Positions 8,086 to 17,622 of a DNA stretch of 64,000 bases are shown here, piece after piece. The notes below the pieces were generated by a model. That model saw only the letters and a program-made list of their open reading frames with translations. It had not been told where the DNA came from and did no database searches. Origin of the DNA: Arthrobacter sp. fls2-241-R2A-200 (GTDB lineage: Bacteria; Actinomycetota; Actinomycetes; Actinomycetales; Micrococcaceae). Made by a program: the position numbers and the translations under genes. Location of the stretch: assembly GCF_030209745.1 (NCBI RefSeq), contig NZ_JARVRJ010000009.1, positions 1-64,000 of the forward strand, given 5' to 3'. How positions within the stretch are numbered: position 1 is the first letter of the stretch; each line of letters opens with the position of its first letter.

Positions 8086-10710
8086 GTGAAGGCTATTCGA
8101 AGGTTTACAGTCCGTACCGTCCTCCCCGAGTCCATCCGGCCGTTGGCGCGTTTGGCGACCAATTTGCGCTGGTCCTGGCACCGGCCAACCCGGGAACTTT
8201 TTGCGGGCTTGGACCCCGCACTCTGGGAGGCCTCGCAGCATGATCCCATTGCCCTTTTGGGTTCCATCAGCCGCGAACGCCTTCAGGACCTCGCCAATAA
8301 CGGTGAGCTGGTGAACCGGGTGCAAGAGGCGGCGGCAGACCTGGACCGCTACCTCAGTGAACCGCGCTGGTACCAAAGCCTGGGCGACGACGCGCCCGCG
8401 TGCATCGCCTACTTCTCCCCCGAGTTTGGCATCACGGAAGTCTTGCCGCAGTATTCCGGTGGCCTCGGAATTCTTGCCGGTGACCACCTCAAAGCGGCAT
8501 CGGATCTGGGCGTGCCGCTGATCGGCGTCGGGCTCTTGTACCAAGCAGGCTACTTCAAGCAATCCTTGTCCCGTGACGCCTGGCAGCAGGAGACCTATCC
8601 TGTGCTCGATCCCGACGGCCTGCCCCTGACGTTGCTTCGGCACCCGGGCAAAGACGGGGTCCCCGGCAAGCCCGTGCATATCTCCTTGCCGCTTCCCAAC
8701 GGACGCGAGCTGCACGCGCATGTGTGGCGGGCCGACGTCGGCCGCGTTCCACTGCTGCTGCTGGACTCCAACGTTCCGTCCAATGACGAAGCCGCACGCG
8801 GCATCACTGACCGCCTGTATGGCGGAGGAGGCGACCACCGCCTGCAACAGGAACTTCTGCTCGGCATGGGCGGCGTCAAGGCCCTGCGCGTCTACCAGGA
8901 GCTCACCGGCAACCCCGCCCCGGAGGTATTCCACACCAATGAGGGCCACGCCGGTTTCCTGGGGATCGAGCGGATCCAGGAAGCCATGTCCGATCCCAAC
9001 AACGCTTTGACGTGGGAAGAGGCCCTGGCAGCGGGACGGGCGTCCACGGTTTTCACCACCCACACCCCGGTCCCAGCCGGCATCGACCGGTTCGAGACCG
9101 TCCAGATACGGCACTTCTTCGAAGCGGGGCTCGCCCCGGCGGTGCCCACGGACAGGATCCTGGAACTCGGCAGTGAGAACTACGACGGCGGTAACCCGTC
9201 CGTCTTCAACATGGCTGTCATGGGCTTGCGCCTTGCCCAACGGGCCAACGGCGTGGCCAAGTTGCACGGCGTTGTTTCCCGAGAGATGTTCTCCGGCCTA
9301 TGGCCAGGATTCGACCACTCCGAAATCCCGATTACCTCCGTCACCAATGGCGTTCACGCGCCCACGTGGGTGGACCCGTTGGTTGCCTCCCTGGCCCGCC
9401 ACCACTTTGGCGCTGAAGCCGAGGCGCAGGGCCGGTGGGACCTCGCCTACGACGTCAGCGACGAGGACGTGTGGGCCCTTCGCCGCAAGTTGCGCGCCCA
9501 GCTCGTTGAGGACGTTCGACGCCGGCTCCGGGCCTCGTGGAAGAAGCGCGGCGCCGCCGATGCCGAACTTGGCTGGACTGACTCCGTGTTGGATCCCGAT
9601 GTTTTGACGATTGGCTTCGCCCGGCGTGTCCCAACCTACAAACGCCTCACGCTCATGCTACGGAACCCCGCCCGCCTCAAGGCACTCTTGCTGGACCCCC
9701 AACGCCCCATCCAGTTGGTCATCGCGGGCAAGTCGCACCCGGCCGATGACGCGGGCAAAAAGATGATCCAGGACTTGGTCCGCTTCACGGACGATCCCGA
9801 AGTCAGGCACCGCATCGTCTTCCTCCCGAACTACGACATTGCCATGGCACGGACGTTGTTCCCCGGTTGTGATGTGTGGCTCAACAACCCGCTCCGCCCC
9901 TTGGAAGCCTGCGGCACCTCCGGAATGAAGGCCGCGATCAACGGCTCGCTCAACCTTTCGGTCTTGGACGGCTGGTGGGACGAGATGTACGACGGCGAAA
10001 ACGGCTGGGCGATTCCGACGGCCAACAACGGCGCGTCATCGGACGAGCGCGACGACATCGAAGCTGCCGCGCTCTACGAATTGCTGGAGAACCAGGTGGC
10101 TCCGCGCTTCTACGGCACCACCGTTGCGCAGGGAGCCGGGGCCGCAGGGCCGTCCGAGTACAGCCAGGAAACGGTGCCAACCCATTGGGTGGCCATGATC
10201 AAGCACACGCTGGCCAATCTGGGCCCGGCTGTCTCGGCCGAACGCATGCTCCACGATTACGTGAACAACCTGTACTGCCCTGCAGCGTTGGCCGGACGGC
10301 GTGCCACGGCGGAATCGTTCAAGGAGGCCAAGGAGCTCGCGGCCTGGACCTCCAAGGTCCGCAGCGCTTGGCCCGAGGTTGTGGTGGAACATGTGGACTC
10401 CGTGGGAGTGTCCGAGGAGCCCCAGGTGGGTGACGCCCTCCAGGTGAACGCCTACGTGGCCCTGGACAACTTGACCCCTGACGACGTGTGCGTGGAAGTG
10501 GCGTTCGGTCGCGCCGAGGAATCGGACGAACTCGACGATGTCCTGCTCGCCGAACTGGATTCCCAAGAGGACCTCGGCGGCGGACGTTACCTCTTCAGCG
10601 GTTCCTTGGTCATCAACCGCTCAGGTTCCTTTGGTTACACCGTGCGCGTGTTCCCGAAGCACTCCTCGCTGGCTTCCAAGGCTGAGCTGGGGTTGATCGC
10701 GAACGCCTAG
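8086..10710 (+). CDS. glgP: Alpha-glucan (glycogen/maltodextrin) phosphorylase
   Basis: GlgP releases glucose 1-phosphate from alpha-1,4-glucan ends (family GT35, PLP-dependent). The protein is about 874 aa and shows the PLP-lysine segment GTSGMKAAINGS (Lys615) and the nearby LDGWWDEMY. The N-terminus MKAIRRFTVRTVLPE is characteristic of the actinobacterial form. I chose the GTG at 8086; a GTG at 8077 is in the same frame and cannot be excluded, and neither has a strong Shine-Dalgarno sequence. It is transcribed away from the glgE operon, so synthesis and breakdown of the glucan are encoded back to back. Confidence 0.93.
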   Translation: MKAIRRFTVRTVLPESIRPLARLATNLRWSWHRPTRELFAGLDPALWEASQHDPIALLGSISRERLQDLANNGELVNRVQEAAADLDRYLSEPRWYQSLGDDAPACIAYFSPEFGITEVLPQYSGGLGILAGDHLKAASDLGVPLIGVGLLYQAGYFKQSLSRDAWQQETYPVLDPDGLPLTLLRHPGKDGVPGKPVHISLPLPNGRELHAHVWRADVGRVPLLLLDSNVPSNDEAARGITDRLYGGGGDHRLQQELLLGMGGVKALRVYQELTGNPAPEVFHTNEGHAGFLGIERIQEAMSDPNNALTWEEALAAGRASTVFTTHTPVPAGIDRFETVQIRHFFEAGLAPAVPTDRILELGSENYDGGNPSVFNMAVMGLRLAQRANGVAKLHGVVSREMFSGLWPGFDHSEIPITSVTNGVHAPTWVDPLVASLARHHFGAEAEAQGRWDLAYDVSDEDVWALRRKLRAQLVEDVRRRLRASWKKRGAADAELGWTDSVLDPDVLTIGFARRVPTYKRLTLMLRNPARLKALLLDPQRPIQLVIAGKSHPADDAGKKMIQDLVRFTDDPEVRHRIVFLPNYDIAMARTLFPGCDVWLNNPLRPLEACGTSGMKAAINGSLNLSVLDGWWDEMYDGENGWAIPTANNGASSDERDDIEAAALYELLENQVAPRFYGTTVAQGAGAAGPSEYSQETVPTHWVAMIKHTLANLGPAVSAERMLHDYVNNLYCPAALAGRRATAESFKEAKELAAWTSKVRSAWPEVVVEHVDSVGVSEEPQVGDALQVNAYVALDNLTPDDVCVEVAFGRAEESDELDDVLLAELDSQEDLGGGRYLFSGSLVINRSGSFGYTVRVFPKHSSLASKAELGLIANA

Positions 10711-10732
10711 CCAGGCTCGCCCGTTGGGCGGC

Positions 10733-11092
10733 TTAGTTCTGGAAGACTGCGATCACTGCGAGGTCCCGGCCTGCGTAACGCTCCGCGTCCTGCAGGATCT
10801 CGCAGACGACGCCGAAGGAACGGTCCGTGCGGTAGGCGGCAGGCACCTGCCAGAGCATGGTGACCGGGCCGTCGTCGTCCTCTGAGAGGGCATCCGCGAA
10901 GTCATGCAGGGAGTCATTGAGGGCATCGAGGTTCACGCCGTAGTATTCGGGGAAATCAAGGACTTGCCCGAAAACCTCAAGGACTCCCTGTTTGGTTGCC
11001 GCGGGTGGCACGAGGACGGTCCTGCGGCCCGCGTCCGCGACCTGTTCCTGCAGTTCCTCAAGGGTCCACGTGTCTGCCGAATAGATCTTCAT
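10733..11092 (-). CDS. Barstar-family RNase inhibitor
   Basis: This 119-aa acidic protein belongs to the barstar family. It has the expected order: an N-terminal strand, a helix, then the segment FPEYYGVNLDALNDSLHD, which in barstar carries the residues that plug the RNase active site. It starts 6 nt after the stop codon of a secreted ribonuclease gene on the same strand. By analogy with barnase/barstar it should stay in the cytoplasm and neutralise the RNase before export. No signal peptide is present. Confidence 0.9.
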   Translation of the reverse strand: MKIYSADTWTLEELQEQVADAGRRTVLVPPAATKQGVLEVFGQVLDFPEYYGVNLDALNDSLHDFADALSEDDDGPVTMLWQVPAAYRTDRSFGVVCEILQDAERYAGRDLAVIAVFQN

Positions 11093-11098
11093 GGGCTC

Positions 11099-11557
11099 CT
11101 ACTTGTCTTCGACAATGAACTTGAACGTTTGGTAATGGTCTGCCGTGTAGTACTTGGCTGAGTCCTTGCCCGCAATGATCCTGCGCGCGCCCCGGTCTGC
11201 CTCTCCCGGCGTGACCACCGTGTACTCCGCGTAGAATCCGCTGGGTTTCTTGGGCAGCACACCCTCGAAGTTTCCGAAATTAATCCCATCCCGGCTATAC
11301 GGGAAAGGCCCTCCCTTGACGATCAGCGCCAACGTCTGCCGGGCTTCCTTGGGCAATTGTGACGCGTTGATCGCCGGCAGGCTGGACGGGTTGGCAACGG
11401 AAGCTGCAGCAACCGATGGTCCGCCCGGTGCCGGCGTCGTGGCGGGCGTGCTGGTAGGCGCCTTCAGCGAACCGCCGCCCACCATGGCGACCACCAGCAC
11501 GACGACGGCGATCACCAGACCCGCAAAGGCCACCAACTTGCTGCGGCTGCGGTTCAT
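11099..11557 (-). CDS. Membrane-anchored or secreted guanyl-type ribonuclease (barnase/N1/T1 family)
   Basis: The protein is 152 aa with an N-terminal hydrophobic segment (about residues 8-28), a Pro/Thr/Ala linker, then a microbial RNase domain. The catalytic triad is visible: Glu111 (YAEYTV), Arg125/126 (GARRII) and His141 (YTADHYQTF). An AGGGAG Shine-Dalgarno sequence before ATG 11557 decides the start over upstream in-frame codons. The next gene encodes its likely barstar inhibitor. The pair sits between glgX and glgP, and nothing suggests a metabolic link. It may act in RNA scavenging or in competition. Confidence 0.88.
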   Translation of the reverse strand: MNRSRSKLVAFAGLVIAVVVLVVAMVGGGSLKAPTSTPATTPAPGGPSVAAASVANPSSLPAINASQLPKEARQTLALIVKGGPFPYSRDGINFGNFEGVLPKKPSGFYAEYTVVTPGEADRGARRIIAGKDSAKYYTADHYQTFKFIVEDK

Positions 11558-11600
11558 TCGGGGGACTCCCTCTTTGCTTGGTACCTGAGTGGGTTGATCG

Positions 11601-13715
11601 CTATGTGCGGTAGATATTGATCGTGTTGGCTTGCAGGATATCCCGCTCCCCCGAGGCCACAAGCGCACCCTTCCGGCGATCATGAAGCACCGACGTTGTG
11701 AAACGGAGTTCGAACATCCGACGGCCCACCCCGGACCCGCTGAGGATTTCCGGCAGCACCATCTTGACGTCCTGGTTGCTCCCGTTCACCACCACCAGGC
11801 CGCGGATCTCGCTGTCCTCGTGACCCATCAGCAACTGGACAGAACGCACACTTGGGTCGTCCCATCGTGCGGGCGTCATCGGCTTTCCTTTGTCGTCAAA
11901 CCACTGAAGGCTGGAATCGTTCGCGGCCGCCGGGAAGCTCTCGGGCTGGTGCCGCAGGAACCACCTGCGGAGCCGGATCAATTCGCGGGTGGTCCTGAAC
12001 ATAGCGTTGGCTTCCTGGGTTCGGCTCCAGTCCAGCCATGATGTGGGATTGTCCTGGCAGTAGGCATTGTTGTTGCCGTGCTGAGTCCGGCCGATTTCAT
12101 CTCCCGCCGTGATCATGGGGACGCCGAAGGAAAGCAGCAACGTAGCCATCAAATTGCGTACTGACAAGGCGCGGGCGGCCACGATGGCCTCGTTCTCGCT
12201 CCTGCCTTCAAAGCCGTGGTTATAGCTGCGGTTGTCGCCATGGCCATCACGGTTCTGCTCGCCGTTGGCTTCATTGTGCTTACGGTCGTAGCTCACCAGG
12301 TCCTTGAGCGTGAAACCGTCATGGGCTGTGATGAAGTTGAGCGAGGCCAGGCGCGTGCGGCCAGACGGGGCGAAGAGATTAGCTGAGCCGGACATGAGTT
12401 CAGCCAACGAAGCTACCGACCCGCCTTGCCCGCCGGCTTCCATTGCCGCGCGGTCAGAGAGCCAAAAGCGCCGGACGCCGTCGCGGAAATGGTCATTCCA
12501 ATCCGACCAGCCCTGCGGAAAACGGCCCGTCTGCCACCCGCCGTAACCAACATCCCACGGCTCGGAGATCAACTTGACCTCGGAAAGCACCGGGTCCTCG
12601 GCGATGGCTTGGAGGAAGGGATGGTTGGAATCGAACTGGTTCCCGGCGTCACGACAGAGGGTCACGGCGAGATCGAAACGGAAACCATCCACGTGGTAGT
12701 CATTGACCCAGTGCCGCAACGAATCCAAGGCCAAGTCCACCACCACGGGATCGCTGAAGTCCAAGGTGTTGCCACAGCCGGTTGTATCCAAGTAACGGCC
12801 GTGGGCGTCATGGCGGTAATAGCGCTTCTCCGCCAAGCCCCGGAAGCTGATGGGTGGCCCGTCCGGCCCTGCCTCGGCAGTGTGGTTGTAGACGACGTCG
12901 AGAATGACCTCAATGCCAGCCGCATGCAACAGCTTTATCATGCCCTTGAGTTCGTCCTGCACCGCGTGGGGTCCGGCATTACGCGCAGCTTCCGTGGCGT
13001 ACGCGGCGTGGGGAGCAAAAAACGCCGCAGTGTTATAGCCCCAGTAGTTGGTCAGGCCAAGGTCCTGGAGGTGTGACTCGTCCAGATGGAAATGGATCGG
13101 CAGGAGCTGGATCGCGGTGATACCCAACTCGGTGAGGTGCTCGATCATCACCGGGTGCGCCATTCCGGCATATGTTCCCCGAAGGTGCTCAGGGATGTCC
13201 GGGTGCAGCATTGTTTGACCACGGACGTGGGCCTCGTAGATGACTGAGGTCCGAAGGGGAATACGAGGGGCGGTATCGTCGCCCCAATCGAAATCGCCCG
13301 CCATGTGGACGCTAGTCAGGAGTTCTCCGCGCTGATCCACAGCCCGTCCGTAGGGGTCGAGCAGCAGCGGATGTCCGGCGTCGTCCTCAAAGTCCTCAGA
13401 CTGGACAGGCAACGGCAGGCGATCGTCCGCCGGCGCCGATCGGAACCCGTAGCGCGTTCCCGGGGGCATCCCCGTGACGAGGCCAAAATGCACGCCGTCC
13501 TCGAGATTCGGGAGGGTGCATGTACGCCACACTTCCCCGGGAGCTTGGTACACGACTTCCACGTGCTCCAGGTCCGGAGCGAAGACGGCGACGTTCACTT
13601 GATGGTTCGCGGCACTCCCCGCATCAAAGAGGCCGGCCTGGGGCGTACTGAGTCCCAGTGGCCGTGGCCGCGACGCATCGACGGCAGTTGCTGTGTCCAA
13701 AATAGGCATAACCAT
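11601..13715 (-). CDS. glgX: Glycogen debranching enzyme (isoamylase type)
   Basis: GlgX hydrolyses alpha-1,6 branches in phosphorylase-limited glycogen, so it works with GlgP. After a CBM48/E-set N-terminus the GH13 regions are clear: DVVYNHTAE, the nucleophile in GFRFDLAVTL, the acid/base in LISEPWDVG, and FITAHDGFTLKDLVSY. The length of about 704 aa is normal. The start is uncertain: ATG 13715, ATG 13709 and GTG 13736 are all in frame with weak ribosome-binding sites. A TreX role is possible in organisms with TreY and TreZ, but neither is in this window. Confidence 0.92.
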   Translation of the reverse strand: MVMPILDTATAVDASRPRPLGLSTPQAGLFDAGSAANHQVNVAVFAPDLEHVEVVYQAPGEVWRTCTLPNLEDGVHFGLVTGMPPGTRYGFRSAPADDRLPLPVQSEDFEDDAGHPLLLDPYGRAVDQRGELLTSVHMAGDFDWGDDTAPRIPLRTSVIYEAHVRGQTMLHPDIPEHLRGTYAGMAHPVMIEHLTELGITAIQLLPIHFHLDESHLQDLGLTNYWGYNTAAFFAPHAAYATEAARNAGPHAVQDELKGMIKLLHAAGIEVILDVVYNHTAEAGPDGPPISFRGLAEKRYYRHDAHGRYLDTTGCGNTLDFSDPVVVDLALDSLRHWVNDYHVDGFRFDLAVTLCRDAGNQFDSNHPFLQAIAEDPVLSEVKLISEPWDVGYGGWQTGRFPQGWSDWNDHFRDGVRRFWLSDRAAMEAGGQGGSVASLAELMSGSANLFAPSGRTRLASLNFITAHDGFTLKDLVSYDRKHNEANGEQNRDGHGDNRSYNHGFEGRSENEAIVAARALSVRNLMATLLLSFGVPMITAGDEIGRTQHGNNNAYCQDNPTSWLDWSRTQEANAMFRTTRELIRLRRWFLRHQPESFPAAANDSSLQWFDDKGKPMTPARWDDPSVRSVQLLMGHEDSEIRGLVVVNGSNQDVKMVLPEILSGSGVGRRMFELRFTTSVLHDRRKGALVASGERDILQANTINIYRT

Positions 13716-13834
13716 TACTCGCAAGTTTAGTTCCACGGCCAGTATGTGCCGCCTTACCCTCCTGTGTGACGCGTTTCGAGGTCTTGAAACCTTATTGTTG
13801 CCATACTGGGAGGAGAAAACGGGAGGTTCGAATC

Positions 13835-14644
13835 GTGCGTGTGGCGCTCGCCCAAGTCATCAGCGGCCGGGATGTGGCCCAAAATCTGCAATTGCTGGAG
13901 GAATACGCCCGGCGTGCCAAGGACGGCGGAGCCGAACTGGTGGTCTTCCCCGAGGCGATGATGCGTGCCTTCGGAAACTCCTTGCTGGACATCGCAGAAC
14001 CCCTGGATGGTCCCTGGGCCAGCCGTGTGCGCTCACTCGCCCGCGAGCTGCAGTTGGTGATTGTGGCAGGAATGTTCACCCCCGGCACGCCCGCGAAATC
14101 CGGCCATCCCCGGGTCCGCAACACGCTGCTTGCCACAGGCCCCGGCGTTGAAGCGGCGTACCAGAAGGTGCACCTTTTTGACGCGTTTGGCTTTGCCGAA
14201 TCGGACACCGTTGAAGCCGGCACTGATCCCGTAACGTTCGACGCCGGAGGCCTCACCTTCGGGTTGGCGACCTGTTACGACATACGTTTCCCGGCTTTGT
14301 TCACCGCTAACGCCCACCGAGGCGCAGTGGTGAACATCGTTTCCGCGTCCTGGGGATCCGGCCCGGGCAAGGCCGAGCAATGGCAGCTTCTGGCGCGCGC
14401 CCGGGCCGTGGACACCACCACGTTTGTTCTCGCTTGCGGGCAAGGCGACCCCGCAACCCAGGGTGTCGAAGCGAGAGGCTCCGCACCCACGGGCGTTGGG
14501 TACTCCGCCGTCGTGTCCCCGTTTGGCCAGGTGGTCGAAGCCCTGGAAGCGGAGCCCGGCCTCATCTTCGCGGATCTCGATCCCGCCGAGGTGGAGGATG
14601 CCAGGCGAAAACTCCCGGTCCTGGCCAACCGCCGCGAGTTCTAA
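13835..14644 (+). CDS. Carbon-nitrogen hydrolase (nitrilase superfamily amidase)
   Basis: This 269-aa cytoplasmic protein has the Glu-Lys-Cys catalytic triad of the nitrilase superfamily: Glu40 (FPEAMM), Lys111 (YQKVHLFD) and Cys147 (ATCYDIRFP). GTG 13835 is chosen because GGGAGG lies 8 bp upstream; an in-frame ATG at 13766 lacks one. The YQKVHLFD/CYDIRFP pattern is shared with the Nit/omega-amidase branch, which repairs deaminated glutathione or hydrolyses alpha-ketoacid amides. The exact substrate cannot be read from sequence. It is divergent from glgX and convergent with rlmB. Confidence 0.85.
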   Translation: MRVALAQVISGRDVAQNLQLLEEYARRAKDGGAELVVFPEAMMRAFGNSLLDIAEPLDGPWASRVRSLARELQLVIVAGMFTPGTPAKSGHPRVRNTLLATGPGVEAAYQKVHLFDAFGFAESDTVEAGTDPVTFDAGGLTFGLATCYDIRFPALFTANAHRGAVVNIVSASWGSGPGKAEQWQLLARARAVDTTTFVLACGQGDPATQGVEARGSAPTGVGYSAVVSPFGQVVEALEAEPGLIFADLDPAEVEDARRKLPVLANRREF

Positions 14645-14657
14645 CTCCCCCGCGAAA

Positions 14658-14680
14658 GCGCTCCCGCCCGTCGGGAGCGC
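14658..14680 (-). terminator. Terminator between nitrilase gene and rlmB
   Basis: GCGCTCCCG (14658-14666) pairs with CGGGAGCGC (14672-14680) and is followed on the minus strand by TTTCG. It lies in the convergent gap just beyond the rlmB stop codon and could serve both genes. Confidence 0.6.
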
Positions 14681-14701
14681 CACGCCGCCTCAGCTAAGGG
14701 A

Positions 14702-15688
14702 TTACTTTGCGGAGCGCTGCCTCGAGACCTCGTACAGCGAGATCCCGACTGCCATCGATGCGTTGAGCGATTCCATGGCGGAGTCGATGGGGATCGAGAC
14801 AATTTGATCGCAATTCTCGCGGACGAGCCGGCTGAGGCCCTTGCCCTCGGAGCCCACCACGATGCATACCGGTTCGGTCGCTACCGTGAGGTCAGGCAGC
14901 GATACGTCGCCGTCGCCGTCCAGCCCCAGCACGTAGATGCCCATGTTCTTGAACTGCTTGAGCGCGTTGTTGAGGTTCGACGCGCGGGCCACCGGTACGC
15001 GGACAGCGGCACCAGCGCTGGTCTTCCATGCAGAGGCCGTGACGCCCACGGAGCGACGCTCGGGGACGATAACCCCATGGCCACTGAAGGCTGAGACGGA
15101 GCGGATGATCGCGCCAAGGTTGCGGGGGTCGGTGATGCCGTCCAGCGCAACGAAGATAGGGGCGTTGGAGATGTGCCCCTTCTTCCACTTGGCGAGGGTT
15201 TCCTCGGCGAGGTCGTACGCGTCCTGGTATTCATACGGAGGGATCTGCAGGACCAGGCCTTGGTGGACGGCCTCCTCGGTCATGCGGTCCAGCTCTGGCT
15301 TCCCGGTTTCCAGGAGCGGGATACCGCGTTCGGCGGCAAGCTTGAGGGACTCCTTGACGCGATCATCCATTTCGATCCGGATGGCTACGTGCAGGGCCTT
15401 GGCAGGGATGCCTGCGCGCAGGGCTTCAACCACGGAGTTGCGGCCGGTGACCAGTTCTTCAGTAGCACGACCCTTGGGGCCGGAGCGCGCACCGGTGCCC
15501 GGACGTGCAGGGCCGCGCTTGGCGGCCGAGCGCTCCGCGAGCTGTTTGCTCTTGTACGCCTTGTGGTAGGTGCGGTCCTCCGCTTTGGGCGTGGGACCCT
15601 TGCCTTCCAGGGCCTTGCGGCCGTGGCCACCGGTTCCGGTGGAGGGGCCCTTCTTCTGCTTGACCGACCGGCGACCGTTATTGGCCAT
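14702..15688 (-). CDS. rlmB: 23S rRNA (guanosine-2'-O)-methyltransferase, SpoU family
   Basis: The protein is predicted to methylate the 2'-O of a guanosine in 23S rRNA (G2251 in E. coli). SpoU motifs are present: TDPRNLGAIIRS, VVGSEGKGLSRL and SIPIDSAMESLNASMAVGISLYE. About 75 residues at the N-terminus are rich in Lys, Arg and Gly, as is common in actinobacterial members; an RNA-substrate-binding domain follows. ATG 15688 (MANNGRRSV) has AAGGATGGA upstream and is preferred over the longer frame from 15748. It follows cysS, the usual actinobacterial order. Confidence 0.92.
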   Translation of the reverse strand: MANNGRRSVKQKKGPSTGTGGHGRKALEGKGPTPKAEDRTYHKAYKSKQLAERSAAKRGPARPGTGARSGPKGRATEELVTGRNSVVEALRAGIPAKALHVAIRIEMDDRVKESLKLAAERGIPLLETGKPELDRMTEEAVHQGLVLQIPPYEYQDAYDLAEETLAKWKKGHISNAPIFVALDGITDPRNLGAIIRSVSAFSGHGVIVPERRSVGVTASAWKTSAGAAVRVPVARASNLNNALKQFKNMGIYVLGLDGDGDVSLPDLTVATEPVCIVVGSEGKGLSRLVRENCDQIVSIPIDSAMESLNASMAVGISLYEVSRQRSAK

Positions 15689-15769
15689 GAGTTTTCCATC
15701 CTTGATTTCGTGAGTAAGTCTGGAATCAAGTCTACTGACCCAATGCAATTCGGCCGTCGGGCCCGTTTT

Positions 15770-17230
15770 TCAGCCGCGCTTCAGGCTCCAGGTGGCGCCG
15801 TCCGCACCATCTTCGACTACCACCCCGGCTGCTGCGAGGGTGTCGCGAATCGCATCGGACGCCGCCCAATCCTTGGCGGACCGCGCTGCTGCACGGGCCT
15901 GGAGTTGTGCTTCCACGAGGATCTTGAGGGCATTGTGTTCGCGGCCCTGGACAGCTTCGGGTTGTTTCACGGCGTCGAGCCCAAGCACTTCGGTCATGGA
16001 CAGCACGCTATACAGGGCCGCCTTGGCTGCTTCCCCGTCACCGGCGGCCAATGCGGTGTTGCCCGAGCGCACCGTTTCGTGGAGGACTCCGAGCGCTTGG
16101 GGCACGTTCAAGTCATCGTCCATGGCGGCACTGAACGCCGGCGGTATGTTCGCTTGCGGAGCAACATCCACGGTTGTCTGGAGCATGGCCGTTGCCTTGC
16201 TGATGAAACCGTCAATGCGCTCGACGGCGGCCGCAGCCTCCTGGAGGGATGTGGGCCTGTAATCCAGCACAGACCGGTAGTGAGCCTGGCCGAGGTAGTA
16301 CCTGACAACGCGGGGTGAGGCGAGCTCGAGCATTTCGGCCGGGCTCACAGTATTGCCGATCGACTTGGACATTTTTTCGCCCGCGTAGGTGACCATGCCG
16401 TTGTGCATCCAGAAGTTGGCGAAGTCATCCCCGGAAGCCTGCGATTGTGCCATTTCGTTCTCGTGGTGCGGGAAGCGAAGGTCCAGTCCCCCACCGTGGA
16501 TATCGAAGCGCTGGCCCAGATATTTGGTCACCATCGCCGAGCACTCGAGGTGCCATCCCGGACGGCCGGCACCCCATGGTGAATCCCAACTCGCCGAGCG
16601 TGGCTCCCCCTCTTTGTAGCCCTTCCACAAAGCGAAGTCACGAGGATCGCGTTTCCTGCTGATGAATTGAGCCTCGACGTCGGGCGCTCCCTGCATGTCG
16701 TCGATATTCTGCCGTGTCAGTGACCCGTACTTGCTCCACGATCGGACATCGAAATAGACATCACCGGAATCATCGGAGGCCGGGTAGGCGTGGCCGCGGT
16801 CAATAAGGCGCTGGATGAGGGCATGCATTTCCGGGATGTGGCCCGTGGCGCGGGGCTCGTACGTGGGGCGCTGCACGCCCAGGGAATCGTAGGCGTTCTC
16901 GAATTCCTGCTCGTAGCGGTAGGCCAGGGCCCACCACTCCTCCGCCTGGCGCGCCGTCGGTTCCAATTCCCAGTCGGGTCCGAACGACTGCGCCGACTTG
17001 GCCAGGATCTTGTCGTCAATGTCGGTGACATTGCGCACAACGGTGACCCGGATGCCACGGAACTCAAGCCAACGGGTCAGCTGGTCGAACGCGATCGCGG
17101 ACCGGACGTGGCCCACGTGCGGCATCCCTTGGACGGTGGCACCGCAGTAATACACGCTCGCTTTGCCGTCTTCGAGGGGAACGAAGTCCCGGACTTCGGC
17201 GGAGGCAGTGTCATAAAAGCGCAAGGTCAC
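15770..17230 (-). CDS. cysS: Cysteine--tRNA ligase
   Basis: This 486-aa class I aminoacyl-tRNA synthetase charges tRNA-Cys. Both signature motifs are present: [13 protein letters not shown], where HVGH is the HIGH motif and the leading Cys is the zinc/substrate cysteine, and KMSKSIGN. The ECSAM segment further on ([13 protein letters not shown]) is also typical. It lies downstream of ispF and a small lipoprotein gene and upstream of rlmB, all on the minus strand. Confidence 0.96.
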   Translation of the reverse strand: MTLRFYDTASAEVRDFVPLEDGKASVYYCGATVQGMPHVGHVRSAIAFDQLTRWLEFRGIRVTVVRNVTDIDDKILAKSAQSFGPDWELEPTARQAEEWWALAYRYEQEFENAYDSLGVQRPTYEPRATGHIPEMHALIQRLIDRGHAYPASDDSGDVYFDVRSWSKYGSLTRQNIDDMQGAPDVEAQFISRKRDPRDFALWKGYKEGEPRSASWDSPWGAGRPGWHLECSAMVTKYLGQRFDIHGGGLDLRFPHHENEMAQSQASGDDFANFWMHNGMVTYAGEKMSKSIGNTVSPAEMLELASPRVVRYYLGQAHYRSVLDYRPTSLQEAAAAVERIDGFISKATAMLQTTVDVAPQANIPPAFSAAMDDDLNVPQALGVLHETVRSGNTALAAGDGEAAKAALYSVLSMTEVLGLDAVKQPEAVQGREHNALKILVEAQLQARAAARSAKDWAASDAIRDTLAAAGVVVEDGADGATWSLKRG

Positions 17231-17265
17231 CGCTCCAGATTAGCCGATGACGAGGCCCCCTCCGC

Positions 17266-17622
17266 CTACTTGCAGTATTGGCCTATCTTGTCGAATTGCA
17301 CCTTCAGCTGTTGTTGCTGCTGTTGGGTGGTCGCTCCCAGCGAGGACGCCGCTGCCTGGTCCATGATCCCGGCCATAACCTTGATGGGCTCGCCTATTTC
17401 CGGCGCCAGTTTGCCTGCGATGTCATGGTAGTGGGCTGCGATCTGCGTGGACTGGTGCTGCTGGTTACCGTCCGGCTTGAAAGTGTCGTTATTCAGGAAC
17501 TCGCAACTCGCTTTGACGTCCATGGTGGATGCTCCCGCGCAGCCACCGAGGAGGAGCGCCACAGCAGCTCCTGCTGACAGAATCGAAGTAAAGCGCACGA
17601 CGCCGGTACGCGACTCAGGCAT
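17266..17622 (-). CDS. Small lipoprotein with a poly-Gln tract
   Basis: This protein of about 118 aa has a lipoprotein signal peptide ending in LLLGGC, followed by a short domain with a second cysteine pair (SCEF, QYC) and a run of six glutamines near the C-terminus. No known family is recognised. GGAAGG lies 9 bp before ATG 17622, which favours that start over GTG 17631. The start overlaps the ispF stop codon by 8 bp, so the gene is translationally coupled to ispF although its product is exported. It is inserted between the conserved ispF and cysS genes. Confidence 0.75.
   Translation of the reverse strand: MPESRTGVVRFTSILSAGAAVALLLGGCAGASTMDVKASCEFLNNDTFKPDGNQQHQSTQIAAHYHDIAGKLAPEIGEPIKVMAGIMDQAAASSLGATTQQQQQQLKVQFDKIGQYCK

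Noticed and set aside
8026..9267. 413-codon minus-strand open frame
   Set aside because: It is antisense to glgP, which has the PLP motif and family length. No family resemblance.
15173..16318. 381-codon plus-strand open frame
   Set aside because: It runs antisense across rlmB and cysS and spans their intergenic gap. No domain is visible.
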